In this document: in pieces, positions 34,801-46,440 of the stretch
Numbering within the stretch: position 1 is the stretch's first letter
Layout of the letters: each line of letters opens with the position of its first letter
Source of the DNA: Mytilus galloprovincialis
Lineage: Eukaryota > Mollusca > Bivalvia > Mytilida > Mytilidae
Length of the DNA: 64,000 nucleotides
Assembly: GCF_965363235.1 (NCBI RefSeq)
Contig: NC_134841.1
Location: 58,797,078 to 58,861,077, forward strand
Direction: 5' to 3'
Notes under the pieces: generated by a model
Told to the model about the DNA's origin: nothing
What the model saw: only the letters and a program-made list of their open reading frames with translations
Database searches by the model: none
Translations under genes and position numbers: made by a program

Positions 34801-35030
34801 AAAAACAAAACGGTACTGAGAAAAAAATCTTAAAAGATCCAACAGACGAAGAAATTGATGATTAAGATTGAAACAAATTCATAAAACACATTTAAAGTCG
34901 TTATTGTTGGCATCTGTTTTTGTAGGAATAATGGAAGTATTTTCTTAGTGCTAACAGTATTGAAGACTTGCTCATTTTGAGAATCACTAGTCTTAATTTC
35001 ACACGTTAAGATAGTCGGTAAGATAAATTC

Positions 35031-35091
35031 GTTACATAGTGTGCTAGTGACGTAATACGTTATATATGGGGTCACTAGCACACTATGTAAC
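35031..35091. repeat. Perfect inverted repeat, 21-bp arms
   Basis: GTTACATAGTGTGCTAGTGA plus C (35031-35051) pairs perfectly with 35071-35091, with a 19-nt spacer (CGTAATACG...). Possibly a small foldback element or the two ends of an internally deleted one. Confidence 0.85.
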
Positions 35092-35099
35092 TAATAATA

Positions 35100-35812
35100 T
35101 TGTCTTTATGTATTGTATACTGTGTGTTGTAAACTCATATGCTTAATATAATTAAATAGAATATTATTATTATAATATTATTAATTATTATTTGGAATAG
35201 ATTTTGCTAAACGTCGAAAGTTCGCCTCTTGCAATGTTTCTTGACAAGAACGATCCGGTTTTATATAGTAGTTTTTTAAATCATCAATATCTTTTAGTTT
35301 TCGAGTTGAAAAGTTAAAAACTGTTCAAAGTGTGGGGCTTGTATCTATTAAAATCAGATTTTGAAATATCAATATTTACATTATTTGACACATGCAGAAA
35401 ATATGTGTACATGGTATTTGTCCCTTAATATTTTTTTCCTTTAAAAGCATTTTCCAATAAGAGTTTGAAGACTTTTCTTTCCGAACCCAATATTTAATTA
35501 TAATTTTGAATCAATCCATTACGTCCTAGTTCGCTGATAACAGCACAATTTTAGCTAATTTTTGTACCCCTAGAATATATTTTGAAAAATATTGGTTCAT
35601 CTTTTCCGCTTCCACTTGCTATTTCAACAAAGTTACACAAGACATCTGATTTAACCTTTAAATTAATATAACTTCCCTACATTTAAGAGCAAAATACAAT
35701 GTACCAAAAAACCAGGTTTAATAGTGTAGTCAAATACATGACATGACGTTGAAATTGATGGTTGTAGTGAAAGTAAATCTTATTTGAATTTCCAAAGGCC
35801 TTATTTGCCTTT
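35100..35812. other. No gene recognised
   Basis: AT-rich left flank of the Gypsy element. Confidence 0.3.
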
Positions 35813-36476
35813 TTATTATAGTATTTGCAACTAGACTGATATAATAAGTAAGGTTACCTTGAGTTATCCAAGTAAGTGTATGGCAAATGGCAGATACGAG
35901 TTGAGGATTAGACGTCTGTCTTCATCAAGCTCTCTGGTTATTCTGCAATGTTGGTAAGTACTCACCACAGGAAGTTGACAGTCGCACTATAGGTCAATGT
36001 CCGGGTTCGGTGATAATCAGATCCGGACAAGTCGATTACAACATTCTTCCCCCTTCTCTCTGAAAAGATTGTTGGTATAATGTAAATTTATAAAAAGACT
36101 GATTAGTGATAGTTCTCTATTCTGAAGTCCTCTTTGTCCCACTATGATTTCCTTAAACTGTGAATGAAGTTACTGTCATTTAATCATGTCAGAAACTGTC
36201 CCGCAGATATCATGATATCTCCATTGATTTACTTATAACTTGAGGTGTTACTGTCATTTAACCATGTCAGTAATAACCCCCCTTTATCCTAATATTTCCA
36301 GTGGTCCTTTGAAACGAAAGTCATTCAACAGAATGGCACAATATTTACAGTTACACATCAAACACACATAGTTCACATAACAGTTTTACAACACAGTACA
36401 ATTGTTACAGTTCCACATGATACACACACGCATATAGTTATTTACAGTTAAAAATATATATACACACAAAGATACG

Positions 36477-37361
36477 CTATTCAAACTTATATAGCTGCTG
36501 AGCATTACGGGTGGTGATGTCAGCAATTTCCCTTCCTGGAATATTAAACATGATAGACAATTTCTGTATAGTAGATCTAATCAATATTGGAGAACTGTCC
36601 TCATAGTTCTTGGGTTGGAGGTATGGTGCATCACTTTCCAAAATGATGTCCTCTAGGCTCATCTCGCAAACCTGTGAGCGGAGTTGTGGATAGGTATCTT
36701 CCATTAATAGTAATGGAGAAATACCAAATTTGGTATTAGGAAAACAACGCTTTATATTTTCGTATGTTCTCTTATCCTGCGAGAAACAGTGCCAGTGGAC
36801 ACCATGATCCCTGTCCAGTATCTCTGACATAATATCTAAGCACCTGGCAGTTATGCTTTTACCTCTGCAATGAATTACGACGGGTAACTTGCAATCTCTG
36901 GCCAACTCTAATTGTACTCGTAGTACCTTAACTTGCTCTCTCATATCTTTCTCCCCCTGACTTACGTCCAATCCACATTCCCCTATTGCTAAAAAATTAC
37001 CTGGGATTCTTCTTTTCAACTCATTAAAGTGCCGACCCACCTGGTTCCCTGCTACCTTTGGATGGATTCCAATAGTGTGGAGAATTCTCTTATCCTCCTT
37101 TAACAAGTCCCCATCTAAGCAAGCTGTCCACCGACTTGGAAAAACAAAATTTGATATTAGTTTTCTAATCTGAAATTTCTCATTATCTTGTTCTTCCCAA
37201 ATGTATGATGGCAAGCCAGAAAATCTGGCTTGTAGGAAGAATTTGTCCCAATGAAAATGTGTGTCAATAATTGTGTGTATCGGATGTGAGGTAATTTTAC
37301 ATAGAGACAATTTACAATTATATGAAAGTAAATTTTCAGAATCCTCGGATGATTTAATCAA
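36477..37361 (-). CDS. TatD-type metal-dependent nuclease ORF carried by the Gypsy element
   Basis: A 294-residue product with the TatD family motifs in order: IIDTHFHWD (metal-binding HxH), TIGIHPKV, FLAIGECGLD (metal-bridging Glu), LPVVIHCRGK (His), HWHCFSQD (His) and IILESDAPYLQP (catalytic Asp). Length matches the family (about 260-300). All recognised metal ligands are present. TatD proteins are 3'-5' exonucleases or DNases of the amidohydrolase superfamily. It lies between pol and the 3' LTR, after the Cys/His ORF and in the same orientation. An effect on cDNA or on host DNA repair is inference only. The TatD assignment is firm; activity is not shown. Confidence 0.9.
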   Translation of the reverse strand: MIKSSEDSENLLSYNCKLSLCKITSHPIHTIIDTHFHWDKFFLQARFSGLPSYIWEEQDNEKFQIRKLISNFVFPSRWTACLDGDLLKEDKRILHTIGIHPKVAGNQVGRHFNELKRRIPGNFLAIGECGLDVSQGEKDMREQVKVLRVQLELARDCKLPVVIHCRGKSITARCLDIMSEILDRDHGVHWHCFSQDKRTYENIKRCFPNTKFGISPLLLMEDTYPQLRSQVCEMSLEDIILESDAPYLQPKNYEDSSPILIRSTIQKLSIMFNIPGREIADITTRNAQQLYKFE

Positions 37362-37430
37362 TAAAGCTAAGACCTTCCAGTGTAGGAGAGAATGTATGTA
37401 TGATGGTGGAAAGACCGTGTAAGCTGATGA

Positions 37431-37949
37431 TTAGTGAAAATGGTTTATCCTGTTGAAATTTAGCAGAAACGGCAGGTCTGTTTGATGAAAGGTTGCTTTG
37501 TCACACTGTTCTAGAGTGGACATCTCTCCGGCGAATGTTACCAATTTGTCCAATGTGGAAACCTCGAACTGACGACAAAGTTCTATGAGTAAGCCATTCA
37601 TCAATTCAACCCAGTCAACCAAAAATTCCTCTTTGTACCCATGTGTCTGTTCTGAATTGTGATAGTCGTTGCAATGTATGGTAAATGCACCTTGTTGGCC
37701 AAATTGAAGTTGACAGGTCCAACATGCCAACAGAGGTGCAGTATACCAGGGTACATGAGCCCGAAGCACATGTCTTCTTACATTCACAAACCTACCAGAG
37801 CGTATACAGCATGGTCTTGATCTTTTTTTATTATTACTGCTACCTTTAATTCTTTGTTCTTTCAGCAAACACCCTTCCTTTTCTGTCTGTTCTTTCAGCA
37901 CATCCACTTCCTCTTCTTCTGGCTCATAGTCTAGCTCTTCCTCTTCCAT
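37431..37949 (-). CDS. Cys/His-rich ORF carried by the Gypsy element
   Basis: A 172-residue product: an acidic N-terminus (MEEEELDYEPEEEEVDV), a basic patch (KKRSRPCC), then a zinc-finger-like stretch CCIR...VRRHVLRAH and CWTCQLQF...FTIHCNDYH with C2H2-like spacing. It ends about 70 bp before the TatD ORF on the same strand. No signal peptide or membrane segment is present, so it is not an envelope. It probably binds nucleic acid or a partner protein. The family is not recognised. Confidence 0.65.
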   Translation of the reverse strand: MEEEELDYEPEEEEVDVLKEQTEKEGCLLKEQRIKGSSNNKKRSRPCCIRSGRFVNVRRHVLRAHVPWYTAPLLACWTCQLQFGQQGAFTIHCNDYHNSEQTHGYKEEFLVDWVELMNGLLIELCRQFEVSTLDKLVTFAGEMSTLEQCDKATFHQTDLPFLLNFNRINHFH

Positions 37950-38027
37950 TCTTTAAAAGTAAGATAAAGAAAAAACAAATTAAACATATAACATATATAC
38001 ACTATTTATACACAAACTACATCACCA

Positions 38028-41000
38028 TTAGTCCATTACAAAATCTCTAAAGTGGGCAGGGGCCTTCCTGTCCCTCCCTCTGCTCCTATCAGACAGTTTA
38101 ACTCGTGCTTCCCCAGTATCGGCTACATTATAGATTATTGTCTGATCCCCAAAATTATCATCAAGGTTCATTAGGGTTTCCCAATCCTGTATAGTAAACT
38201 GATCAGATTCTTGTGAGCTCCTTTTATTAGTCAGAAAATCTGACTGCCCAATTCCAGTATTGCCTCCACCAGTCAGAGAGTCTGACTGTGCCAGGCTACT
38301 GTCCATCATATTCCACAACATTGGCTCATTATTACTGAAAAGCAAATCTAGCCCTAAGTCACAGTGTTCTTCCTTGTCAGTTAAATCTTCCAACATTTTC
38401 CTCTCCACCTGTTCTAGTATTCTTTTCTTAAGCATTTGTGTCCAGACAGGTAAATCACGAATTTGACTGAGTTTGAGCCTATCATGATGAACAACTTCAG
38501 ACGTTTTTTTGTTCCTAATTTTGTATAGGACCGGTGATTTAACCTCAGCTACCACAAAGGGCCCTTTCCATGGTGCCTTCAGTTTTGGACACACCCCAAC
38601 TTTCCTGGCTGAATCTATCTTAAAAACAATATCTCCTACCTTATATACCTTACAATTGACATTCAGGTCATAATCTCTCTTTTGTCTCCACTGAGCCATT
38701 TTAATGTTTTCCCTGGCAAGGACATGTACCTCTGTCAGCGTCTCTCTAAGAATCTTGATATAATCTGTTAGCTCTTTTTGTTCTCTAGTCCTGTTAGGTG
38801 GATCAAGACCCAAAACTAGGTCAATAGGTTGACTATTTTCCTTGCCAAAAACCATGAAATTTGGTGTGAACCCAGTTTGTCTCTTTTCTGTAGCTCTTAT
38901 GGCACCAGTAAGTTGCTGTAGGTGTACATCCAGCTATCCTGTGGTCTCTTAGTGAAACACCTTATCATCTGCGCAAGAGTGCGATTATAACGTTCAACTT
39001 GACCGTTTGAAGCTGGATGATATGCTGTCGTCCTTGTTTTCGTTATCTCTAAGAGTTCACAGAGCTGTCGTATCACATTACCATCAACATTTTTCCCCTG
39101 ATCTGTATGAATCTCCAAGGGACACCCAAATCTTGATATTGTACTGTCCATAAAAGCTTTGGCAATTGTTTCTGCATGTTGGTTCGGCAAAGCACAACAC
39201 TCAATCCATTTGGTAAATTGATCAAGGATCACAAGTATATATTTATTACCCATTTTAGTTACAGGTAGAGGGCCTAAAATGTCCATATGTATCCTTTCAA
39301 AAGGGACCCCAGAGTGATATTGCCCCAGATCTGCTCTTGCCTTCCTGCATGCTTTCTTCTGCCTATTGCAAACATGACATGAACTTACATAGATTTTACA
39401 ATCTGTTGACATCTTGTACCAGTATGCCGTCTTCCTTAGTTTTGAAAGTGTCTTGTCCTGCCCTAAATGTCCAGAAGATCTTAGATCATGACAGCACCTG
39501 AGCAATTCATCTTTCAGACTGTCTGGGGTCATAAAAAAAGTCCTAGAACCAATAGGGTCCTCCCAGATATAAGACAGTATACCGTCTTGATATCTAAGTT
39601 GTGACTTACATTGCCAAAGATGTCTAACTCCTGGACTCTGCATCTGTAATTCCTGCTTAGAGGGAGTATGATTCAGTGTAAACCATGCAATAATAGTACT
39701 TAGGTGTTTATCCTGACTTTGCAATTGTCTCAAGTCATCATTTGAATAACTGGTAGGCATTCCCATTATACCTATATTATTGTCTGATGTTACATTCCTT
39801 ATTGACCTTATGGTTAATCCTATGATGCCAACTGGTGAAGTACAGCTGACAGATCTCGCTGTCAAAGGTACCACAAAGTCTACATCTTCTTCAAATGTTT
39901 GCCACTGGTTCCTTGCTCGAGTGCAGTACTTACAACCTCCACAAGGAAGCAAATTAAGGGGTATCTCCGAGCAGTAGTGCGAGCAAAGGTCTTGGTGATT
40001 AGGTATCCTGGAAAGCCCATCTGCATTTGAATGTTTCTTACCTGGTCTATGTTGAATGATCAGGTTATACTGTGATAACTCTTCTAGCCAGCGAGCTAAC
40101 TGTCCCTCTATGTTTTTGAAGTTCATGAGCCACTTCAAACTGTTATGGTCTGTGCGTATAGTGAACTGGTTACCAAGAAGATAATGACGATATTGTCTGG
40201 TAAAGGCTATTATTGCTAGAAGTTCCTTCCGTGTAGTGCAATATTTTCTCTGAGCTGGTGTCAATACCCTACTTGCATAGCTTACTGTAACACACTTGCC
40301 GTTTTGAATTTGACTCAATTCTGCTCCGATAGTATTTTCAGAGGCATCAGTATCCAAAATGAATGGAAAGTTCGGATCAGGATATCCCAATACAGGTGGT
40401 GTAGTTAAAGCCTTCTTAATACTATTAAATGCATCTTGATGTTCTGATTCCCATTTAAACTCCTTTCCTCCTGTAAGGACATGTAAAGGTGCGGCCAGAG
40501 CAGCATAATGAGACACATGCTCCCTGTGGTAATTAGCAAATCCCAAAAATGATTCTAGTTCTTTCTTACTTTTTGGAACTGGCCATTTCTGTACAGTATC
40601 AATGTTCTTACGATCTATTGAGATCCCATCCTTGCTGACAATCTTGCCTAAAAATTTTACCTCTTGTTGGAACAGATTGCACTTTGATGGCTTCAACTTG
40701 AGATTATACTGCTGGAATCGCTCTAATACATGTCTCAGCTTCTGTAGGTGGTCCTCAAAACTATAACCCAAAATGACATCATCCAGATATGCTAAACACA
40801 CCTCCCAAGTTAAACCCTGCAATACTAACTGAACAACTCTACTAAAAGTAGCTGGCGAATTACAGAGACCAAATGGCAGTCTGATGTGCTCGAACAAACC
40901 ATACTTAGTCACAAAAGCGGTCTTATAGCGGTCTCTCTCGTCTATTTCCAACTGCCAATATCCCGCAGCCATATCCACCGTACTCATGTACTGGCTTCCA

Positions 41001-42466
41001 CGCAAAGTATCTAGACAGGTTTCTATTTTCGCTATCGGAAATAAATCTTTTGTTGTAGCTGAGTTGAGCCCCCTATAGTCTAGACAGTACCTGATAGAGC
41101 CATCCTTTTTCCGTACTAGAACCGGACATGCCGCCCAATCAGATATTGACGGCTGAATAACCCCTTTATCCAACATATCCTGTAAATGTTTTTGTTCCTC
41201 ACCTTCAAACTTTAATGGAGTCCGCCTCAGACGATGTTTTACTGGAGTAGCATCTCCTGTGTGGATACGGTGTTTAATTTCCCCTTTAAATAAACCCAGA
41301 TCCATATCCCCTTTCGCAAACACATCTTGAAATTGAATCAATAATTCTGCTATGTCCTTACATTCTGACAGTGCCATACCTTTAATGGTCCTTGAATACA
41401 GATCTTGTATATGTTTTGGAATAAGTTCATCTATATCTTCAATTGAATGAACTTGCTTGACAGAGACCCTGTCAGGCATGTTTTTATCAAAATCTTGTGA
41501 ACTTACCTCTGCATGAGAGTGGTTCTTGTCAGCTTTAATGGATAAAATTGTATGTGCTTGTGAACCTATATTTGAGTTCTCATTCGACTCTGACCCAGTT
41601 GTCAGGCTATCAGATATTCTGTCAGCCTGGGCAACTTGATGTGTTACAAAATCATTAAATGACTTGTCAGAAAACCTGTCAAGTTCATCTACATCTGTCA
41701 AGGGTATTGCACATTCTATTTCTGTGCCAATTCCAAATTTCAACCCTCCTTTCAAAGTGACAAACTTATTGGAGCCATTGCGTACTACTGTTGAAACCTC
41801 CTGACCTATTTTCAGCACGACATTCGGTGTAAGTAAACCTTTGAGTTCATAGTTTGGTTGTATAATAATATCAGACTTAGGTGTCCCATCAATCTCAATT
41901 TTCAATACCTTCATTGACTGTGGTGGAACAACTGTTTTCCTCCCTACCGTCACTCTGTAAACATGTGAGATTTTACCCTCCTTATCACCTAAACAAATGG
42001 CGGGTATGAGATCTTGATTTATCTGTACAGTATAATTGCCTAGATCAATTATAGCCTTGAAATGTTCCAAAAAATCAATACCTAATATTACCTTATCTGT
42101 AATCTCTGCAGCCACAAACCTCCATTTGACTTTGAGTTTACCAACTGTCACGTCAAGGTCATCTGTGTATCTGGCTTCCATTTCAGACCCTTTTCCGGCT
42201 CCTTTCAATATTATGTGCTGCTTCATCTTTACTCTTGGCCCCAACTGTTTAAGGAGTGATGTACTGATCACGGAAACCTGAGCTGCACTATCTACAACAG
42301 CTAAAACTTTTTGCCCATTAAGAGTTAAGTTTATGTACAATGTTTTTGAATCTGAATTATGTTTATACAAAAATAGTTCCTGAATTTTTGCTGTATTGTC
42401 AATATCTTTTATTTCTAAATTGTTTACATCTGTACATATTTGGCCACCATGCTCTGAGCTGATCAA
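38028..42466 (-). CDS. Gypsy element: pol region (protease, RT, RNase H, integrase)
   Basis: Read on the minus strand: aspartic protease (VLAVVDSAAQVSVIS), RT (DYRGLNSATTKD, MAAGYWQLEIDERD, catalytic YLDDVILG), RNase H (FILDTDASENTIGAELSQ, RTDHNSLKWLMNF), the integrase zinc-binding HHCC (HLGQDK ... CHVCNRQ), integrase core (DILGPLPVT, IHTDQGKNVDG, YHPASNGQVERYNRTL) and a C-terminal GPF/Y-like module (KAPWKGPFVVAEV, HHDRLKL). The family is Gypsy/Metaviridae. Treated as one fossil region with about one break. The start overlaps the gag end, as is common for programmed gag-pol expression in this family. Confidence 0.9.
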
Positions 42467-44013
42467 GAATTGGCCGTCTTTCTTGATCCCTGGTAGTTTA
42501 AAGTGTTGTGACTTGGTGATGGAGACCTACTTCGCATGGGCGACCCATTTCGATACATTATCTTACTCGGACAATCCCTGGCAAAATGTCCTTCTTTTCC
42601 ACACTGAAAACATCCTGTTCCCCTATAAGGGCTTGTTGGTCTTTCTGGTGTAGGAGACCTATATGTACTCCTTGACCTCTGGTTTTGACCCTGATTTTGG
42701 TTAAGTATATTGAGAATCTTTTTCACAATAATTTTTGTCTCTGCAAGATCATCTTCTGTTTTCTTAATTCTTTTCTCAATACTAGCACTTACCCCTCTTT
42801 TATCATCATCTTTCTCAACAACTCTTACAGCAAATGTTTCCTCTTCCTGCTCTTGGACATCTTCTGTATCGGAAAATGTAACTCTCTTCACTTCAGACTT
42901 CTTACCGCCCATAATAACTTTCTGGTTAGCTGCTGCACTACGTACAAATTGGACTGCTATATCCAAGGATTCTGGGTTCTTGTCCATGGCAACCAAAGCA
43001 GCTCTTTTATCTAGACAACCTCTCAAAAATGCATCAGTAGCGAGCGTCTCAGCAAACTTCTCTGGAGTGTCGGGGTAACCATCAACCGCCAACTCCTGTG
43101 CCCTCTCTGCAAAATCTCTCAAATTCTCTTCATTTTCTTGCCTCAAATCCTGTAATAATCTACGTAAAATATGGGGTAATTCCTTTTTACCAAATTTCTC
43201 ATTAAATTTCTGACAAAACAGTTTATAATTTGCCTGTAATGATTTAACCCTGTTACTGTAGTACTTCAGAGCCCTATCTCTTAAAAGTTCTATTAATTTG
43301 AACAATCTTTGTTCATCAGTCCATTTATATCTATCAGCTATGGTAGAAAACTGTAAAAAGTATGGTCGCCAGTCACTTTTGCCATCAAAAATAGCCAGCT
43401 TTGGAGCAGATGGACCATATTTGTCGGGAGTTGAAGGGGGTTTATAATTTACTCCTGATTTAGATTCCCTGTCAGTTATTACCTTTTGAATTCTAGCAAG
43501 AGACTCTTGCTGTTCTATTTGAGATTGCATTTTCTCTGTTTTTTCATGATACCGGTCTAATTCCTTATCTCTAATCTCTACCATTTCTCTAAAATGATTT
43601 AATTCTTGTTTTACCTTTTGTAAGTATTCATCCCGCTCTTGCTCATACTGCAACCTTTGTTGTTCCAATATGGCCAGGTTCTTCTCTCTCATCTGGTCAG
43701 CCTGTAACTGAAAACTAACTACCATGTCAGAACGATCCTTTTCAATACTAGATATTTTATCCCTTAGTAATGCTACCGTTGACGCAAGATCTTCCCCCGA
43801 TGGCTTAACTTCTTTAAAAGTTATTAGATTGTCTTTTAATAAAGATGCCCAAAGAGTACTAGAAATTTCTGTAATATCAAAGATGCTGTCTTCAGTAAGT
43901 GTACCTTTTTCTTCTCTTGCCCGTAGTATGGCATTTGCTTTAGCCTCCCCAATGCCTTTTAATGACTTAAGTTGTAAAAATGTAGCTGTGTTAATATTCA
44001 CTGGTTCTGTCAT
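42463..44013 (-). CDS. Gypsy element: gag ORF
   Basis: A 516-residue product. The N-terminal helix-hairpin-helix-like part (INTATFLQLKSLKGIGEAKA) is followed by a long coiled coil (about residues 70-180, Glu/Gln/Arg-rich), a capsid-like region (DWRPYFLQFSTIADRYKWTD ... LRRLLQDLRQENEENLRDFA) and one CCHC knuckle near the C-terminus (CFQCGKEGHFARDC). The HhH-like opening is unusual for gag. The ORF is uninterrupted. Confidence 0.9.
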   Translation of the reverse strand: MTEPVNINTATFLQLKSLKGIGEAKANAILRAREEKGTLTEDSIFDITEISSTLWASLLKDNLITFKEVKPSGEDLASTVALLRDKISSIEKDRSDMVVSFQLQADQMREKNLAILEQQRLQYEQERDEYLQKVKQELNHFREMVEIRDKELDRYHEKTEKMQSQIEQQESLARIQKVITDRESKSGVNYKPPSTPDKYGPSAPKLAIFDGKSDWRPYFLQFSTIADRYKWTDEQRLFKLIELLRDRALKYYSNRVKSLQANYKLFCQKFNEKFGKKELPHILRRLLQDLRQENEENLRDFAERAQELAVDGYPDTPEKFAETLATDAFLRGCLDKRAALVAMDKNPESLDIAVQFVRSAAANQKVIMGGKKSEVKRVTFSDTEDVQEQEEETFAVRVVEKDDDKRGVSASIEKRIKKTEDDLAETKIIVKKILNILNQNQGQNQRSRSTYRSPTPERPTSPYRGTGCFQCGKEGHFARDCPSKIMYRNGSPMRSRSPSPSHNTLNYQGSRKTANS

Positions 44014-44657
44014 GATTGAATAAATCTATTTCTTATAAAATGAAATAAATATAAGACACAATGTTTTGCTATCTAATTAATCAGTAACACTGACTAAATT
44101 GTTAACAGGTTAAGTTTCAGTAACACTGACACTTGCCTGTATCTCTTTGTCGTTGACAATGACAAAGAAAAATGTATCAATCAAACTTCAGTTTCTAAAA
44201 TGATTAAATAATTGTCCAATAAATAATCAGTGAAACTGACAAAGGATTATTGACAATTGTTTTAAACACTTAGAAAATTATCCGTATATTTCGTCAATTT
44301 CGAATCTTTTATTGTTTCAAAATTCAAAAAGAAAAATTTTGCCGCTACAAAATCATTTCCGGTATTCTCCAGGTGAGTTGAAACAAACTTCTGACACCAA
44401 TATAGTATTTGCAACTAGACTGATATAATAAGTAAGGTTACCTTGAGTTATCCAAGTAAGTGTGTGGCAAATGGCAGATACGAGTTGAGGATTAGACGTC
44501 TGTCTTCATCAAGCTCTCTGGTTATTCTGCAATGTTGGTAAGTACTCACCACAGGAAGTTGACAGTCGCACTATAGGTCAATGTCCGGGTTCGGTGATAA
44601 TCAGATTCGGACAAGTCGATTACAACATTATTTAGTCATACAGAAAATAAATGTACA

Positions 44658-44743
44658 TGACAAATACTTTATTTCGTCACGAAGTAAATATTTCTCTGTT
44701 TTTCAATTCTAGCTAAATGTCCGCCCAAAGAAAAACAGTAATG
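44658..44743 (-). pseudogene. Decayed C-type lectin exon 3 copy
   Basis: The minus strand reads HYCFSLGGHLARIE and then loses frame relative to exon 3 of the lectin gene (HYCLSLGGHLARIE...), with a stop soon after. The acceptor (TTTTACAG) is still present. Homology to the lectin locus (about 53500-53810) extends into the flanking intron, to about 44945. It lies within 30 bp of the Gypsy element's border. No neighbouring lectin exons were seen. Confidence 0.75.
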
Positions 44744-46215
44744 CTGTAAAACATATTTATTGAATTATACCATTTTTGGCTTATTTTGACACTTATTTCA
44801 AAAACTCGGTGGCAAAGAGGCTTAGGTTGCTCTATTACATGATGCCATTATTCTCTATTTTTTTCATATTTTCAATAGTTAATGAAGTATATCAAAGATG
44901 ATTATCTAAAGGTGCGAGACGATAGGACCTAGTGTTGAGCCCTAATAAAACTGCAAGTAAAATGTTATGTTGCCAGCCAAATATTAATTAAGATCGACGA
45001 CTCCACAGTGTGGGAACGGAACTGTACGGTTTTCTACTAATTTTGTCATTCGGGAGACTGTCAAGCGGTGCTCCGACATTAGCAAAATAACAAGTTGCTT
45101 GATGGAAACTTTGATGAACTCATATGTTGCTATATAACGTTTCTGCTTCAAGTTTTGATGGCTAAAACATTCTTTATGTAAACATGAACAAATAAAATAA
45201 TAAGAAAGATGTGTGCATTCAAACGTTTCCTTAGAATGGTGGAGCTCCTTGTAAAATGATCAAAATTGTCACACAACAGCGATCAAAAATGTCAAATAAA
45301 CATCGAAAAATCAATGTTTGCTACCTGAATTTTCACATGTACCTTTTCTGATATATAGTCTTGCCTATCTGAAAGTTTCAAAGCCATTGTCCCAGTAGAA
45401 ATCTAAATATATTCATTTTCTCCATGTCGGATATTTTTATTGACTGTACAATCGCTTGTAAGTTTACTGTAATATCACTCGGAGCCTTCCTGTACAATCG
45501 CTTGGAGCTTTTCTTTTCATCGTTTGGCCAACTAGACCACTCCGAAAGGAGAGTTACCTACTTTACCTTGTTATGACTTCATGGCCAAGCTAGCAATCAA
45601 GCTACTCAAAGGTATTACTTTTTCCTACACACTCATTGCATTTTGCTGTAATAGTTTCTAGTGGCATATGACTAATTATAACTCTTAAGTAGATAATGCT
45701 TACTACCATCTCTTCTGCCACATTCATGATCAGTTTATGTTTTCCATGATACTTTTGTTATATAAATATTTATTAAAACTATTGCAATCCAATACAATAT
45801 ATGTCTGGCATGATTTTTCTCTCCTTTTTCTGTTACGATTTAACAGTTACTTATTTGGTATTGTTATCATTTTTTTAAAACCTAAATTACACACTTAAAA
45901 TGTTAATGATGTTTGAAGCTTTTATTTGAATGAATGCAGCCTGCATTAACGGATCCGGTATGCGGGGAGAGGGAGTTTTGGTGGTTGAAACCCCATTTTT
46001 CCGATTATTTTTTTATTTTGTGGACATTTCAGTGTGTTCCGTTGTTTTGATCCCCCTTTTGCAGAAAGGCGGGATCCGCACCTGGTCTGATATCGTCAAT
46101 AATAGTATACTGATCCGATCATTCATCTGATTTTTTTTTATAGTTTGGTTTTGTGCTGTGCTAGTTTTGGGGAGAAATGAGCGCACACAGACATTTTTAA
46201 CCCTGCCAAATTATT

Positions 46216-46440
46216 TATGTACCTGTTTCAAGTCAAGAGCTCGTAGTTCAGTGGTTGTCGTTGGTTCATGTCTGTCATATATATTTTTCGTAAATTGTTT
46301 TATTATGAATTAGGCCGTCAGTTAAATTCGAAAGATATTGATTCTTATTTTTTATAGCCGACTATATTAATTGCTTAAATCCATTTATTTTTTATTACTT
46401 TGACAATCATATCACATCTCCTTATTTTTATATTGAAGAT
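46216..46440 (+). repeat. Interspersed repeat family A, degenerate copy inside the foldback
   Basis: TCAGTGGTTGTCGTTGG, TTAGGCCGTCAGTT and TTTTATAGCCGACTA are recognisable; the 3' part is eroded. Confidence 0.65.

Larger units (their letters stand above)
35813..44632 (-). mobile_element. Gypsy-type LTR element with extra TatD and zinc-finger-like ORFs, young and nearly whole
   Basis: LTRs of 226 bp (35818-36043 and 44402-44627) differ at about two positions (roughly 1%). A 5-bp duplication TTATT flanks the element at 35813 and 44628. Read on the minus strand, the LTR begins TGTTGTAATC. A primer-binding-like TTGGTGTCAGAAG follows the 5' LTR, and a purine tract (AGAGAGAAGGGGGAAG) precedes the 3' LTR. 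Order: gag, pol, Cys/His ORF, TatD ORF. Coding is largely open, with about one break apparent in the pol region. The low LTR divergence points to a recent insertion. Confidence 0.95.

Noticed and set aside
36477-37949. Envelope gene of a retrovirus-like element
   Set aside because: Neither ORF has a signal peptide or membrane anchor; one is clearly TatD.
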